A stretch of DNA of 64,000 bases from Gordonia sp. OPL2 (lineage in GTDB: Bacteria; Actinomycetota; Actinomycetes; Mycobacteriales; Mycobacteriaceae): NCBI RefSeq assembly GCF_003797825.1, contig NZ_RKME01000002.1, forward strand, positions 240,197 through 304,196, in the 5' to 3' direction. The position numbers and the translations under genes are program-made. A model generated the notes under the pieces. That model was not told the origin of the DNA, did no database searches, and was given only the letters and a program-made list of their open reading frames with translations. This document shows, in pieces, positions 49,014 to 58,108 of this stretch (its first letter is position 1; every line of letters begins with the position of its first letter).

Positions 49014-50621
49014 CTAGAACACCGCCCCGGTGCGCGGACGCAGGACCTCGACCAGGACGACAGCCACTGTCGTCACGGCGACCAGCAGCACCGACGCCGC
49101 CATCGCCGTCGCCAGATTGTCGGCACCGGGCCGGTTGAGCGCCGATCCGATGAGAACCGGCAGGGTGGTCGTGTCGGCCCGGGCCAGGAAGCTCGTGGCG
49201 CCGAACTCACCCAGGGCCATGACGAAGGCGAATCCGCCTGCCGCACCGAGAGATCGGCCGATCAGGGGTAGGTCGATGGTCAGGAAGACCCGGAGCGGGC
49301 CGGCCCCGAGGGTGGCCGCCGCCTGCCGCAGCCGCGGGGGGATCGACCGCAGGGCCGGCACCGCGATCCGCACCACGACCGGGATCGCGATCAGCGCCTG
49401 CACGCACGGGATCACCAGGGGCGACGCGGCGACGTCGGCGGGCATCGCCGCGAGCACGATCAGATAGCCGAAACCCAGTGTGACGGCGCTGATCCCGAGG
49501 GGAATGGTGGCCACGATGTTACCGGCGGCCGACCAGGCACCGTGCGCCCGGTGCAGCGCGACGGCCGCGAGCAGTCCGACGACGAGCGCGATCACCATCG
49601 CCAACGCCGCCGTACCCAGCGAGTACCGCAGTGTCTCGAGAGGTGTCACGCCATTCACCGACTCACCCAGCGACCGGTAGCCGTCGAGTGTCCAGTCCCC
49701 GCCGGCGCCCGGACGGACCGATCGCACCAGGAGGACGACCAGTGGGGCGACGAGAATCGTGATCGTCCAGATCACCGCCGCGCCGACCGGCAGCCACTGC
49801 CGGCCCCGCGGCCGGAATCGCGTCTCGGCCGGTCGGGCACCGGCACCCCCCTCGCCACGCTCGGCGAAGAGCCGTGTGAGCACCAGCGCCGCAACCACGA
49901 CGACGATCTGCACCATGGACAGGACCACCGCGTCCGGGATGCGGAAGTACCCGATCGCCTGCGTGTAGATCTCCGTCTCGAGGGTGCGGATCTCGCCGTT
50001 GCCCAGGATGATGATGACTCCGAAGCTGGTGGAGCAGAACAGGAACACCAGAGCCGCGGCCCCACCGACGGCGGGGAGCAGCCGCGGTGCGACCACCCCG
50101 ACGAAGGCCCGCATCCGGCCGGCGCCCAATGTCTGCGCCGCCTCGGCGACCCGTGGGTCCAGCGATCGCCACGCGGCACCGACGATCCGGGCGATCACCG
50201 CGACGTTCAGGAATGCATGCGCCAGCAGGATCGGCCAGAGGCCGGAGCCGATCCCGGCGAACGCGAGGGGCCCGTCGAGCAGGGCACGGAAAGCGACACC
50301 GACGACCACGGTCGGCAAGACGAACGGCACCGTGATGATGACGGTGAGCAGGAACGAACCCGGGATGTCGACGCGCGCGATCAGCCAGACCATCGGCGCG
50401 GCGACGACCAGCGCCAGCGCAGTGGACGCGGCGGCCTGGAAGAGGGTGAATCCCAACAGGTTCAGCGCATGCGTCCGGTCCAGGAGAGTGCCGACACCGA
50501 CGTCCGACCCGACGTCTACGGCACGCCGGATGAGCGCGGCGATCGGCCAGACGAAGAGGATCAGCAGGAACGCCGCGGGCACCAGGCGCAGGGCGAGTGT
50601 CCCCAACCTGCCGAGTGTCAC
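49014..50621 (-). CDS. ABC transporter permease, two-domain ThiP type
   Basis: 535 residues from a GTG overlapping the binding-protein stop. About twelve membrane segments in two halves, each with an EAA loop (AWRSLDPRVAEAAQTLGAG and ALRSIPPRLRQAAATLGAG), as in ThiP or Fe3+ permeases. Together with the binding protein and ATPase it makes a complete importer. Confidence 0.9.
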   Translation of the reverse strand: MTLGRLGTLALRLVPAAFLLILFVWPIAALIRRAVDVGSDVGVGTLLDRTHALNLLGFTLFQAAASTALALVVAAPMVWLIARVDIPGSFLLTVIITVPFVLPTVVVGVAFRALLDGPLAFAGIGSGLWPILLAHAFLNVAVIARIVGAAWRSLDPRVAEAAQTLGAGRMRAFVGVVAPRLLPAVGGAAALVFLFCSTSFGVIIILGNGEIRTLETEIYTQAIGYFRIPDAVVLSMVQIVVVVAALVLTRLFAERGEGGAGARPAETRFRPRGRQWLPVGAAVIWTITILVAPLVVLLVRSVRPGAGGDWTLDGYRSLGESVNGVTPLETLRYSLGTAALAMVIALVVGLLAAVALHRAHGAWSAAGNIVATIPLGISAVTLGFGYLIVLAAMPADVAASPLVIPCVQALIAIPVVVRIAVPALRSIPPRLRQAAATLGAGPLRVFLTIDLPLIGRSLGAAGGFAFVMALGEFGATSFLARADTTTLPVLIGSALNRPGADNLATAMAASVLLVAVTTVAVVLVEVLRPRTGAVF

Positions 50622-51655
50622 CGTCCGACGGCCTCGCGCCACTGCTCGAGCCAGCTCTCCCGATTCTGCGCGATGTACTGCGGCGGCAGGCTGACCGTGT
50701 AGGTCGGCACCGGGGCACGCTGCTGCCAACCGTCGGGCAGCGGTGTGTCCTTCTGTACGGGGTAGACGTACATCGCCGACGGCAGGGCGGCCTGCACGGT
50801 CGGGCTCAACATGAAGTCGACGAGCTTGCGCGCCCCGCTGGAGTTCTTGGCGCCCTTGAGAACTCCCACGTACTCGACCTGCCGGAAACAGCTGTCGAGG
50901 ATCGCCGAGGTCCCCGCCGTCGCCGCAGGTGAGGACGCGTAGGACAGCACGATCGGTTTGTCGCCCTTGCCCTCCCCGGCACTGAAGAGCTGGTTGTAGG
51001 CGATCTCCCAGCCGGACACGACCGTGGCACCCCCACCTGTCACCGACTTCCAGTAGTCCTGCCATCCGTTCGGGAACAGCCCGATGGTGGTGAGCAGGAA
51101 CGCCATCCCGGGCGAGGACGTCCCGGGATCGAGCAGGGCCGCCTGCGCGGCGTACTTCGGGTCGCGCAGGTCACGCAGGCTCGTGGGCGGCTGCTGCCCG
51201 GTGTCGGAGTACCAGGAGTCGTCGACGTTGAGGCAGACGTCGCCGCGATCGACCGCGGTCAGTTCGTTGTTCGATCCCGGGACAGCGAACTCGGCCGCAC
51301 CGTTCGCCGCCATCGGCGACGCGTACGGCTCGAGCGCACCCGCCTCGATCGGACGCGAGGCGAAGGTGTTGTCGATCCCGAACACCGCATCCGCCTTCGG
51401 CGATCCCGGGGTCAGCGACACCGTGGACGCGAGTTGTCCGGCATCACCCGACCGGACGACCTTCAGGGTCAGGCCGGTCTCGCGTCGGAACGTGTCGAAC
51501 ACCGAGTCGGGCAGGGCGAACGACTCGTGGGTGAGCAGCGTCACCTCGGCGCCGGGCTCGGCGTCGTCTCCGCAGGCCGTGAGCACGGTGGCGAGCGACG
51601 CCACCGCCAGCATCAGTCCGAGTCCTCGGGTCACTCTCTTGCGTCGTGTGGCCAC
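50618..51655 (-). CDS. thiB: Thiamine-type ABC transporter substrate-binding lipoprotein
   Basis: 345 residues from GTG 51655 (GTG 51688 is a possible start). Signal peptide with lipobox TVLTAC. The body fits ThiB/TbpA: TLLTHESFALPDSV, KADAVFGIDNTFASRPI, FLLTTIGLFPNGWQDYWKSV, GWEIAYNQLFSAGEGKGDKP. Family similarity supports thiamine or its phosphates. I found no TPP riboswitch sequence upstream. Confidence 0.85.
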   Translation of the reverse strand: MATRRKRVTRGLGLMLAVASLATVLTACGDDAEPGAEVTLLTHESFALPDSVFDTFRRETGLTLKVVRSGDAGQLASTVSLTPGSPKADAVFGIDNTFASRPIEAGALEPYASPMAANGAAEFAVPGSNNELTAVDRGDVCLNVDDSWYSDTGQQPPTSLRDLRDPKYAAQAALLDPGTSSPGMAFLLTTIGLFPNGWQDYWKSVTGGGATVVSGWEIAYNQLFSAGEGKGDKPIVLSYASSPAATAGTSAILDSCFRQVEYVGVLKGAKNSSGARKLVDFMLSPTVQAALPSAMYVYPVQKDTPLPDGWQQRAPVPTYTVSLPPQYIAQNRESWLEQWREAVGR

Positions 51656-51890
51656 GGCTCGATCTAACCAGGTACCCGTATCGTGCACGACCGCCCACCG
51701 TTACGTATCATCAGTAACAATTGAATCAACAATCACAGCAGTCACACAGTGTCGCGTTAGGCTCCCTGGACAGTGCTCGTCGTCGGCGGGTGCATAGAAT
51801 GACCCGCGACGTCGATCCGGCGTCCGAGTCACTGACAGCGGAGTGTGTGACCCCAGCGGCGCACACCGACGACCGATTGGACCGGAAACA

Positions 51891-52775
51891 GTGCGTTTGC
51901 CTGTACTCCAGAGCCTGCGATCACGCCCCAGCCCGGCAGCACGCCGGATCCACCGTCCCGCGACCCGGACCGTGCGCCGCGTCGGCGTGGCCGCGATGAG
52001 CATCGCCGCGGCGATGTCGCTGGCCGTACCGGCCGTCGCCGATGCAGCGCCCGCGCCCGCCAAGCCGAAGGTCGATCAGCGGACCCTCGACTCCCTGGGT
52101 GCGTTCGCTCCGGCGATCATCGGATCGGTCGCCACCAAGGGACCGGACGGCAAGATCAACAGCCAGCTCCTCGACCAGGCGAAGGGCCTGGCTGCCGCGC
52201 CGGGACTGCCGCCGCAGACCAAAGCCATCTGGCAGTCGGTGATCGACTTCCTCGGCGAACCCGGGCGTGCGGCGCTCGTCCGCGAGCAGAAGGCCGCGGA
52301 ACGCAAGCCCGGCGATCCGGAGATCCCGAAGGGCCCCGGAGCGCCCAAGATCCAGGAATTCCTCTACCCGACCATCGGATTCGGGTGCATGCCCGGCAAC
52401 GGCAGCCCGAACGGCGGCAACTCCCTGGGTCGCGCGCTGCTCACCGCAGGGCCGCAGCAGGCGCCCGCCCCGGGCCCCAAGCGCGGCGAGGCCGGTTACG
52501 TCTACACGAGCCTCGGCACCGGCCCGGCGATCAACAATCCCCAACGCAAGCTCTGGGTGACCTGGCTCAACATCGACAACGGCCGATCGGGCCAGGTTCA
52601 GCTCAAGCGCAACGCGAAGATCAACGCCACCGATGGTCCCGGCACCTTCACCGGGATCGCGAAGACCGGCAAGGGACGCGTCATCTCCACCATCTACGGC
52701 GATGTCACCACCAAGAACAAGGGCAAGATCAACTCCTGCGGCATCGTGCCGACGATCGGCATCGGCATCATCTGA
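51891..52775 (+). CDS. Secreted protein of unknown function, first of two related genes
   Basis: 294 residues from GTG 51891. A Sec signal (residues about 33-53, VAAMSIAAAMSLAVPAVADA) is followed by a mature domain with two cysteines (GFGCMPGNGSPNGG and INSCGIVPTIGIGII). The C-terminal run AKTGKGRVISTIYGDVTT matches the next gene's GKGTILSAVYGTAQ region, so the two belong to one secreted family. A strong terminator follows. Confidence 0.8.
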   Translation: MRLPVLQSLRSRPSPAARRIHRPATRTVRRVGVAAMSIAAAMSLAVPAVADAAPAPAKPKVDQRTLDSLGAFAPAIIGSVATKGPDGKINSQLLDQAKGLAAAPGLPPQTKAIWQSVIDFLGEPGRAALVREQKAAERKPGDPEIPKGPGAPKIQEFLYPTIGFGCMPGNGSPNGGNSLGRALLTAGPQQAPAPGPKRGEAGYVYTSLGTGPAINNPQRKLWVTWLNIDNGRSGQVQLKRNAKINATDGPGTFTGIAKTGKGRVISTIYGDVTTKNKGKINSCGIVPTIGIGII

Positions 52776-52797
52776 GTCGCCGACTGCACTACCGCCT

Positions 52798-52834
52798 CCA
52801 CACCCCCGGGTCGCTCAGCGCCCCGGGGGTGTGG
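52798..52834 (+). terminator. Strong hairpin terminator after the first secreted-protein gene
   Basis: CCACACCCCCGGG (52798-52810) and CCCGGGGGTGTGG (52822-52834) pair perfectly, 11-base loop, followed by GCGTTT. Confidence 0.85.
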
Positions 52835-52990
52835 GCGTTTCGGTGACCGTCCCGCCACCGTCTGGTGACCGGCGTCACTCGTCGCTGACCAGGAACGACG
52901 TTTCTCGCCGACCCGCGGTCGCCGCCTGATCGCGGCGATGTCACAGCTCGGCTTCGCGACTTGAGTTCCGCGTACACTTCATGCTCTCTT

Positions 52991-53022
52991 GTAACTTGAA
53001 CAACTTCTGTCACATCCGTAAC
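52991..53022 (+). promoter_or_regulatory. GTAAC/GTCAC direct repeats upstream of second secreted gene
   Basis: GTAAC at 52991, GTCAC at 53009 and GTAAC at 53018 lie in the same direction 18 and 9 bases apart. MtrA response-regulator sites in actinobacteria have such repeats. A GTTAC/GTAAC inverted pair also lies upstream of the first secreted gene near 51700. The regulator assignment is tentative. Confidence 0.35.
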
Positions 53023-53068
53023 AGAGGAGGGCCGTCCGGGTCTGGGCCCGGTCGATGAAGGAGAACCC

Positions 53069-53926
53069 ATGTCCGCCAGCTCGCAGCGTGCACACACCCG
53101 CCTCTCGTTCCGCCGACTCTCGTTCCGTACCCGCGCGGGTGTCGTCGGTCTCGCGACCGTGACGGCCGCGGCGCTCGGTGCACCGGCCATGGCGCCGGCC
53201 GCCCCCCTCGTCCCGCCGAACTCGCTGTCGATCCCCGAGATCCCCTACGACGCCGAGCTGGCCGCCGCGGTCCGGATGCTGAAGGACGCCGGCGTCGACC
53301 GGATGGCCCTCGAGGCCGCACAGGCCGTCATGACGAGCGTGGGACAGCTGTCCTCGGATCAGGTGGCGGCCCGCACGCGCCTCATCCCGGCAGCAGCGGC
53401 GACCAGTCGCGCGGTCCCGGTCGCCCAGACCGATCCGCTGGCGATCCTGAAAGCCCTGGGCGTGCAGCCGCTGAGCCCGTCGGCCGCCCCGTTCTGCACC
53501 GATCCCACCGCCGACAACCCGCTCGGGCTGGTGACCGCAGGCGCGGGTGCCGTCGCCGGGCCGTGGCCCCTGGCGCAGGAGCCGCTGGCGCCGCTGCAGC
53601 AGTTGCTCGGCGTCACACTGCCCAAGCTGAACCTCGTGGAGGACGGTCAGACCGCCTACGCGTTCGTCCCGGCCACCGCGGACGGCGTCACCAACGGGAA
53701 GATGCAGGTCGCCTGGTTCAACGTCGGAACCCTCAAGGGCGGCTTCGCCGATCTGCAGCCCATCTCGAACAGCCCACTCCTCAAGGCGCTGCCCCTGCTG
53801 TCCGGCGTGCGGCTCGCGCCCGTGCAGACGGGTAAGGGCACCATCTTGTCCGCGGTCTACGGCACGGCCCAGAACGGCGCCCGTACCTGCTACTTCCTCC
53901 CCGCGATCGGCATCGTCGAGGCCTAG
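53069..53926 (+). CDS. Secreted protein of unknown function, second of two related genes
   Basis: 285 residues, ATG 53069 with AAGGAGAACCC. Sec signal (residues about 22-46, RAGVVGLATVTAAALGAPAM). Mature protein ends LAPVQTGKGTILSAVYGTAQ then CYFLPAIGIVEA, as in the preceding gene. Two cysteines (FCTDPTAD and CYFLPAI) may form a disulfide. Pro/Ala-rich middle. No known motif. Confidence 0.82.
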   Translation: MSASSQRAHTRLSFRRLSFRTRAGVVGLATVTAAALGAPAMAPAAPLVPPNSLSIPEIPYDAELAAAVRMLKDAGVDRMALEAAQAVMTSVGQLSSDQVAARTRLIPAAAATSRAVPVAQTDPLAILKALGVQPLSPSAAPFCTDPTADNPLGLVTAGAGAVAGPWPLAQEPLAPLQQLLGVTLPKLNLVEDGQTAYAFVPATADGVTNGKMQVAWFNVGTLKGGFADLQPISNSPLLKALPLLSGVRLAPVQTGKGTILSAVYGTAQNGARTCYFLPAIGIVEA

Positions 53927-53971
53927 GCCCCGACGTCACGCCGCCACACCTCGACCCGAAAACCACACATC

Positions 53972-55150
53972 ATGCCCTCGCCACAGTCGCGCCGACGCTC
54001 CGGACGCCGGTTCGCGGTCCGGTCGGTCCTGCCGATCGCCTTGTCCCTCGTGATGACCGGCGCCGTTGCCGGTGTCGCCGACGCGGCGCCGCCGGCGCCC
54101 GCCGGCGGTGCACCCGCCGGCACCGTGTTCACCAATCGTGATCTACCGAAGAATCGTCTTGCCGCCCATGCCGGTTCCGGGAGCGCCTTCACGTATTGGA
54201 CCACCGGCATCGATCGCCAACGTCGCCTGTCGACCGCGGCGGTCCAACTTCCGCCCGGTGCTGCTCCCAAGGGCGGTTGGCCTGTCGTGGCGTGGGCTCA
54301 CGGCAGCCGCGGCATCGCCGACGGATGTGCACCGTCCGCGGTGCCGACCTCCGGTGACCGGGACGAGGTCTCGCGGTGGCTCGACCGCGGTTACGCGGTC
54401 GTCATCCCCGACTATGCGGGCCTGGGCACCCAGGGCACACCCGAGTACTTCGACACCGACACCACGGCGCGCAACATCGTCGACGCCGTCCGAGCCGGCC
54501 ACGATGTGGCCGACAACCTCGCACGTCGATGGGTGGTGGTCGGCGAGGGCCGGGGCGCCGCCGCCGCAATCGACCTCGCCCGCCAGGGCACGCGCATGCA
54601 GGGCCCGACGCTCGACTACCGCGGGTCGGCCGTGTCGTCGATCCCGGTCGAATTCGACACGCTCATCGGCGGTCTCGGCCCCTCGAGCGGTTCGATGCCG
54701 GCGGGTGTCGCCGCCGACATCCTGTTCACGCTCAGCGCGATCCGGAACGCGCGACCCGAGGTGAAGCTCGACTCGTTCCTCAGCGACACCGGGATCACCT
54801 GGATGAACCGGGCGGCACGACTCTGCGTCGACGATCTCACGGACGCGGTCGCCGGTACACCGATGGGACCGCTGTTCAGCTCTCCCCTGTCGGGCAACAC
54901 GGCACTCATCGATGCCGTGTCGAGCTCGCACATGATCCCGCTGCGGGGCTTCACCCGCCCGGTGATGATGACCCAGAGTCTGTTCGACCAGAATGTCGTC
55001 GTGCCCCTGTCACTGCGCTATCTCAACGACGCCCGGACCGCCGATCGGCGGGTCAGCGCCCGTACCTATCTGGCGGTGAACGATCAGCAGTCCGACGCCC
55101 TGTCCGACAACGACATCCGCTGGTTCGTCTCCCGGCTGGCGAGTCGGTGA
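53972..55150 (+). CDS. Secretory-lipase-like protein without catalytic serine
   Basis: 392 residues with a signal peptide (about residues 17-39) and the LIP-family (PF03583-like) pattern: VVAWAHGSRGIADGCAPS, GYAVVIPDYAGLGTQG, and the nucleophile elbow region WVVVGEGRGAAAAIDL. In active members the elbow is G-x-S-x-G; here it reads G-E-G-R-G, so the Ser is replaced by Gly. I also see no candidate catalytic His near the C-terminus (YLAVNDQQSDALSDNDIRWF). Probably a secreted pseudoenzyme or binding protein. The stop overlaps the next GTG. Confidence 0.8.
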   Translation: MPSPQSRRRSGRRFAVRSVLPIALSLVMTGAVAGVADAAPPAPAGGAPAGTVFTNRDLPKNRLAAHAGSGSAFTYWTTGIDRQRRLSTAAVQLPPGAAPKGGWPVVAWAHGSRGIADGCAPSAVPTSGDRDEVSRWLDRGYAVVIPDYAGLGTQGTPEYFDTDTTARNIVDAVRAGHDVADNLARRWVVVGEGRGAAAAIDLARQGTRMQGPTLDYRGSAVSSIPVEFDTLIGGLGPSSGSMPAGVAADILFTLSAIRNARPEVKLDSFLSDTGITWMNRAARLCVDDLTDAVAGTPMGPLFSSPLSGNTALIDAVSSSHMIPLRGFTRPVMMTQSLFDQNVVVPLSLRYLNDARTADRRVSARTYLAVNDQQSDALSDNDIRWFVSRLASR

Positions 55151-55854
55151 GTCGCTCGATCCGACACCGGGGCCCGAGGAGTCCCCTCAGCGCCCGCTCG
55201 GTGGCCGGTATCGCCTACGCCGCTGCGGCCGCCGCCGCCACCGTGACCGGTGCACGGCATCGGCGAGGTCTCGCCGCCGCGACCAAACCGCTTCCGCTGC
55301 TCGTGCTGGCGGTCGAGACCGCGCGGGGCTTCCGGTCACGCCGGCCGCTGGACAATGCCCTCCTGGCGGGGGCGGTGGCGTTCTCCGCAGCCGGTGACAG
55401 AGCGATGCTCCTCGAGGAGTTCGCGCCGGACGGCCCGGGCAAGGATCGACGGTTGCAGATCGGCGCGTCGCTGTTCGCCGGTGCCCAGCTGTGTCTGACC
55501 GGCGCGATGGTGCGTCGGGGAGCGCGGCCGACGACATCCGGGATGGCCGTCCGGACACTGATCCTCGCGGAGTCGGCGACCGTACTGGCCACGCATCGTC
55601 CACGTCTGCTCCCGGTGTTGGGCACCTACGGGAACGCGCTGGGCCTGATGTCGGCGACCGCCGATGCCATGCCGACTGCCCAGCCGCGGATGCGCCGCGG
55701 CGGATGGTTGTTCCTGGCGTCGGATCTCACGATCATCAACCGGCGACACCTGATCCGTGATCCCCGGCTGGCCGGCGTTGCCGAGGCCTGGGTTCTCGCA
55801 AGCTATTTCGCCGCTCAGTGGTTGCTGGTCACCGGGCTGGCAGATCCGAACTGA
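55147..55854 (+). CDS. Lysoplasmalogenase-like membrane protein (YhhN/TMEM86 family)
   Basis: 235 residues from GTG 55147, overlapping the lipase-like stop. Around seven to eight hydrophobic helices with YhhN-type marks AATKPLPLLVLAVE (conserved KPLP), GAVAFSAAGDRAMLLEE and LFLASDLTIINRRHL. The family cleaves the vinyl-ether bond of lysoplasmalogens; in bacteria the true substrate is unclear. Confidence 0.8.
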   Translation: MSRSIRHRGPRSPLSARSVAGIAYAAAAAAATVTGARHRRGLAAATKPLPLLVLAVETARGFRSRRPLDNALLAGAVAFSAAGDRAMLLEEFAPDGPGKDRRLQIGASLFAGAQLCLTGAMVRRGARPTTSGMAVRTLILAESATVLATHRPRLLPVLGTYGNALGLMSATADAMPTAQPRMRRGGWLFLASDLTIINRRHLIRDPRLAGVAEAWVLASYFAAQWLLVTGLADPN

Positions 55855-55870
55855 ATCGGCACGGCGCCCG

Positions 55871-57352
55871 TCAGTGCGGGTCCTTCGCCGACCTCATCGC
55901 CTCGAACTGGGACAGACGGGTCGCGGCCGCAGCGTCCATGTCCTCGAGCTCCATGCCCTTGGTCTCCTCGACCTTGGCGCGGACGTAGAAGAACGATGCC
56001 GCGGCACAGAACGCGAAGAACCCGTAGATCCAGCCGAGTCCGAGAACCTTGCTCATCTCCGGGAAGAGCATCGAGATCGTGAAGTTGGCCAACCAGTTCG
56101 CCGCCGTGCACACGCCGAGCGCGACACCGCGGATCCGGTTCGGGAACATCTCGCCGAGCATGACCCACATGACCGGACCCCAGGTGGCGGCGAAGAAGAC
56201 CACGAACATGTTCGCGCCGATGAGCGCGACGACACCCCACGGATCGGGTAGCGACACCTCGGCCACATCGTCGACGACGGTCGTGATCGCCTGTGTGAAC
56301 GCCACACACGCCATCACGAGTCCGACGAACATGCCCACCGAACCGATCAGCAGCAGTTTGCGCCGGCCGATCCGATCGACGAAGAGGATCGCCACGAAGG
56401 TCATTCCGACGTTGATCGCCGAGGTGATCACAGAGGTGGTGAACGCCTGATCGGTGTCGAAACCGACCGACTTCCACAGGGTCGTCGAGTAGTAGAAGAT
56501 CGCATTGATGCCGACGAACTGCTGGAAGATGGCCAGCCAGATGCCAACCCAGACGAGCGGGTGCAGGCCGAACGACGGTCCACGGATGTCCTTCAACGAG
56601 GTGCGTGCCTCACGTTTGACGGTGAGTCGGATCTCCTTGACCCGCTCGAGCGGATGCGCCTCGCCGGTCACCTCCTGCAGGATTCGAGCCGCTTCCTCGT
56701 CGCGATTGCGACCCACCAGATATCGCGGCGACTCCGGGATCATCAGGGCGAGCACGCCGTACACGATGGCGGGCACGACGCCCACGAGGAACATCCAGCG
56801 CCAGGCCTCCAGACCCCACCACAGTTCGTTCTCGGGGCCGTTCGCGGCGTCCTGCAGCAACGTGTCCGACAACAGGGCCGCGAAGATGCCGAGCGTGATC
56901 GCCAGCTGCTGCATCGATGCCAACGCACCGCGATATCTCGCGGGCGCGATCTCGGAGATGTAGGCAGGTGCGATCACCGACGCGATACCGATGCCGATAC
57001 CGCCGAGGACGCGCCAGAGGAGCAGGTCCCAGACCGTCTGCGTGTACGCGGTCCCGATCGCGGAGATGACGAAAAGAGCTGAGCCCAGCAGCATCACCCG
57101 CTTGCGGCCCCAGACGTCGGCGAGGCGGCCCGCGAACCATGCGCCGAGCGCGCAGCCCAACAGGGCGATGGCGACGGCGAATCCGGTGAACAGCTCGGCC
57201 AGCCCGAAGGTGTCCTGGATCGAGTCGACGGCGCCGTTCACCACGGAACTGTCGAAGCCGAACAGGAAGCCGCCGACCGCAGCGGCGACGGTGACACCGA
57301 TGACCTTGGCTGTGTGTTGCTCAGCGATCTCGCTCTGGTGCGCTTCCGACAT
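55871..57352 (-). CDS. MFS sugar porter
   Basis: 493 residues, twelve membrane helices. Sugar-porter signatures: GFDSSVVNGAVDSIQD, GRLADVWGRKRVMLLG, PESPRYLVGRNRDEEAARIL, FQQFVGINAIFYYSTTLWKS and VDRIGRRKLLLIGS. Likely a proton symporter for a hexose, pentose or inositol; substrate undetermined. Monocistronic as far as seen. Confidence 0.93.
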   Translation of the reverse strand: MSEAHQSEIAEQHTAKVIGVTVAAAVGGFLFGFDSSVVNGAVDSIQDTFGLAELFTGFAVAIALLGCALGAWFAGRLADVWGRKRVMLLGSALFVISAIGTAYTQTVWDLLLWRVLGGIGIGIASVIAPAYISEIAPARYRGALASMQQLAITLGIFAALLSDTLLQDAANGPENELWWGLEAWRWMFLVGVVPAIVYGVLALMIPESPRYLVGRNRDEEAARILQEVTGEAHPLERVKEIRLTVKREARTSLKDIRGPSFGLHPLVWVGIWLAIFQQFVGINAIFYYSTTLWKSVGFDTDQAFTTSVITSAINVGMTFVAILFVDRIGRRKLLLIGSVGMFVGLVMACVAFTQAITTVVDDVAEVSLPDPWGVVALIGANMFVVFFAATWGPVMWVMLGEMFPNRIRGVALGVCTAANWLANFTISMLFPEMSKVLGLGWIYGFFAFCAAASFFYVRAKVEETKGMELEDMDAAAATRLSQFEAMRSAKDPH

Positions 57353-57528
57353 GGCACGTCCTCATCGTCGAGTCAGCGGGTAGGAGAACCCGCTCGCGTC
57401 AGTATCGGCTCTCAGGCTACTCGCCGGGGCCGAAATGTGATGTTCCGCCGTGCTTCTGCGAGGAGTTTCGACGTCACGATTCGACATCGGACTCGAGGCC
57501 GAGGTCGCCCCGCGAACCGGCCGCGACG

Positions 57529-58077
57529 TCAGGCCGTTGCGCGGCCCGAACAGGTCGAGTTCTGCGCGGCCACCATGGGGACGAACGCCATCAGCCCGAC
57601 TTTTTGTCGGATCGTGAACGCGACAGGTCCCCGGCCCGGATGCAGATCCGCCTGCCAGGTGATGACCCGGGCGCGACTCGGCACGGTGACCGTTCCGGTC
57701 CGCCCGGTGGCGAGATTCCGCCAGGTCACCCGGGTCTCGACGGTGTAGTCGAGGAGTGGGGACGGCTGCGCGCGGCTCGATCCGATGAGCGAGATCGCCG
57801 GCCCCGGCAATCCGTCGGCGGGGAAGGGGATCTGGTTGAAGACGTCGACGTGGATCGGTATCCGAGGGCCTCCCCATGGGTTCGGGGTGTCGCAGCGCAG
57901 GGTGGTGGCGAGGTTCGGATCGGTGTACTCCGGTACGGCATCGGCCGGGCCGGCGCCGACCATCACGGCGGGCACGGTCATCGCCGCCAGGGCCAGGCCG
58001 ACGAACACCCGCCCCCGAATCCGCCCGCGCAACGCCTGCCGCCGGCATCCCGGCCGTCCCCACCGTCGGTTCCCCAT
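57529..58077 (-). CDS. Small secreted protein of unknown function
   Basis: 182 residues with a twin-Arg-poor Sec signal (FVGLALAAMTVPAVMVGAGP, about residues 25-45) and a mature beta-rich domain of about 130 residues (TTLRCDTPNPWGG...SRAQPSPLLDYTVETRVTWR) with one pair of cysteines. No family recognised. Divergent from the HhH-GPD gene, 31 bases between starts. Confidence 0.75.
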   Translation of the reverse strand: MGNRRWGRPGCRRQALRGRIRGRVFVGLALAAMTVPAVMVGAGPADAVPEYTDPNLATTLRCDTPNPWGGPRIPIHVDVFNQIPFPADGLPGPAISLIGSSRAQPSPLLDYTVETRVTWRNLATGRTGTVTVPSRARVITWQADLHPGRGPVAFTIRQKVGLMAFVPMVAAQNSTCSGRATA

Positions 58078-58108
58078 GGCGCGATTCTAGGGGTTCTAGG
58101 ATGACCCC

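Noticed and set aside
51656..51890. TPP riboswitch upstream of thiB
   Set aside because: The CTGAGA and ACC-TGA core sequences of TPP riboswitches are not found on either strand.
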